From positions 1-15,183 of the forward strand of contig JBJELO010000085.1 in assembly GCA_051879195.1 (NCBI GenBank): 15,183 nt of DNA, in the 5' to 3' direction. Positions 15,122 through 15,183 of this stretch are shown here, piece by piece; the first letter of the stretch is position 1; each line of letters starts with the position of its first letter. The translations under genes were made by a program, and so were the position numbers. The notes beneath the pieces are model-generated. The model ran no database searches and was not told the origin of the DNA. It worked only from the letters and a program-made list of their open reading frames with translations. The stretch is from TWA4 sp051879195. GTDB lineage: Bacteria > Bacillota > Clostridia > Lachnospirales > Lachnospiraceae.

Positions 15122-15183
15122 TTATCTTTCTCTGCCTGCCATCTCTTTTTCCTGTGCTTCGATCATCTTACGAACCATATGAC
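15122..15183 (-). CDS. C-terminal end of an unidentified gene (partial)
   Basis: The last 19 codons of a minus-strand frame open to the window edge and ending in TAA at 15122-15124. The residues (VRKMIEAQEKEMAGRER) form a charged helical tail typical of a real C terminus, and a terminator with a minus-strand U-tract follows 50 bases later. Too short to name. Confidence 0.5.
   Translation of the reverse strand, partial: HMVRKMIEAQEKEMAGRER

Overview
The window looks like a chromosomal housekeeping segment of a Gram-positive clostridial bacterium, most likely of the Lachnospiraceae type. This rests on the gene order hrcA-grpE-dnaK-dnaJ-prmA behind a perfect CIRCE operator, strong AGGAGG-type ribosome binding sites, TTGACA/TATAAT-type promoters, and a secreted BIG2-NlpC/P60-FN3 wall protein. 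No plasmid, phage or transposon genes, CRISPR arrays, tRNAs or rRNAs were seen. The genus cannot be fixed from the sequence alone.

Layout. Positions 114-6230 hold a class I heat-shock operon read leftward: promoter, CIRCE, hrcA, grpE, dnaK, dnaJ, prmA. A second promoter and a strong hairpin sit between dnaK and dnaJ. Positions 6252-10488 hold a leftward type IIA topoisomerase operon (parE-like then parC-like) ending in a clear intrinsic terminator just before the hrcA promoter. Diverging from it is a small rightward two-gene operon (10512-11284). It encodes an HPr-like protein whose phosphorylatable His15 is Asn and whose regulatory Ser46 is kept, and an overlapping 117-residue protein of unknown function. 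An AT-rich leader then precedes a secreted NlpC/P60 wall hydrolase (11470-13035), which ends at a strong hairpin shared with the convergent M50 membrane metalloprotease gene (13162-13815). A divergent promoter region drives the M50 gene leftward and a LacX/GalM-like aldose 1-epimerase (14072-14959) rightward. A shared terminator and the last codons of an unidentified leftward gene fill the right edge.

How the genes work together. HrcA bound at CIRCE should hold the chaperone operon down until heat stress; GrpE, DnaK and DnaJ form the folding machine, and PrmA modifies ribosomal protein L11. The ParE/ParC pair forms a complete A2B2 topoisomerase. The most unusual content is the Crh-like HPr paralogue with its unknown partner; known Crh proteins act in carbon regulation through the Ser46 phosphorylation site rather than in sugar transport. 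The epimerase is the only obvious sugar gene, and no PTS gene is present.
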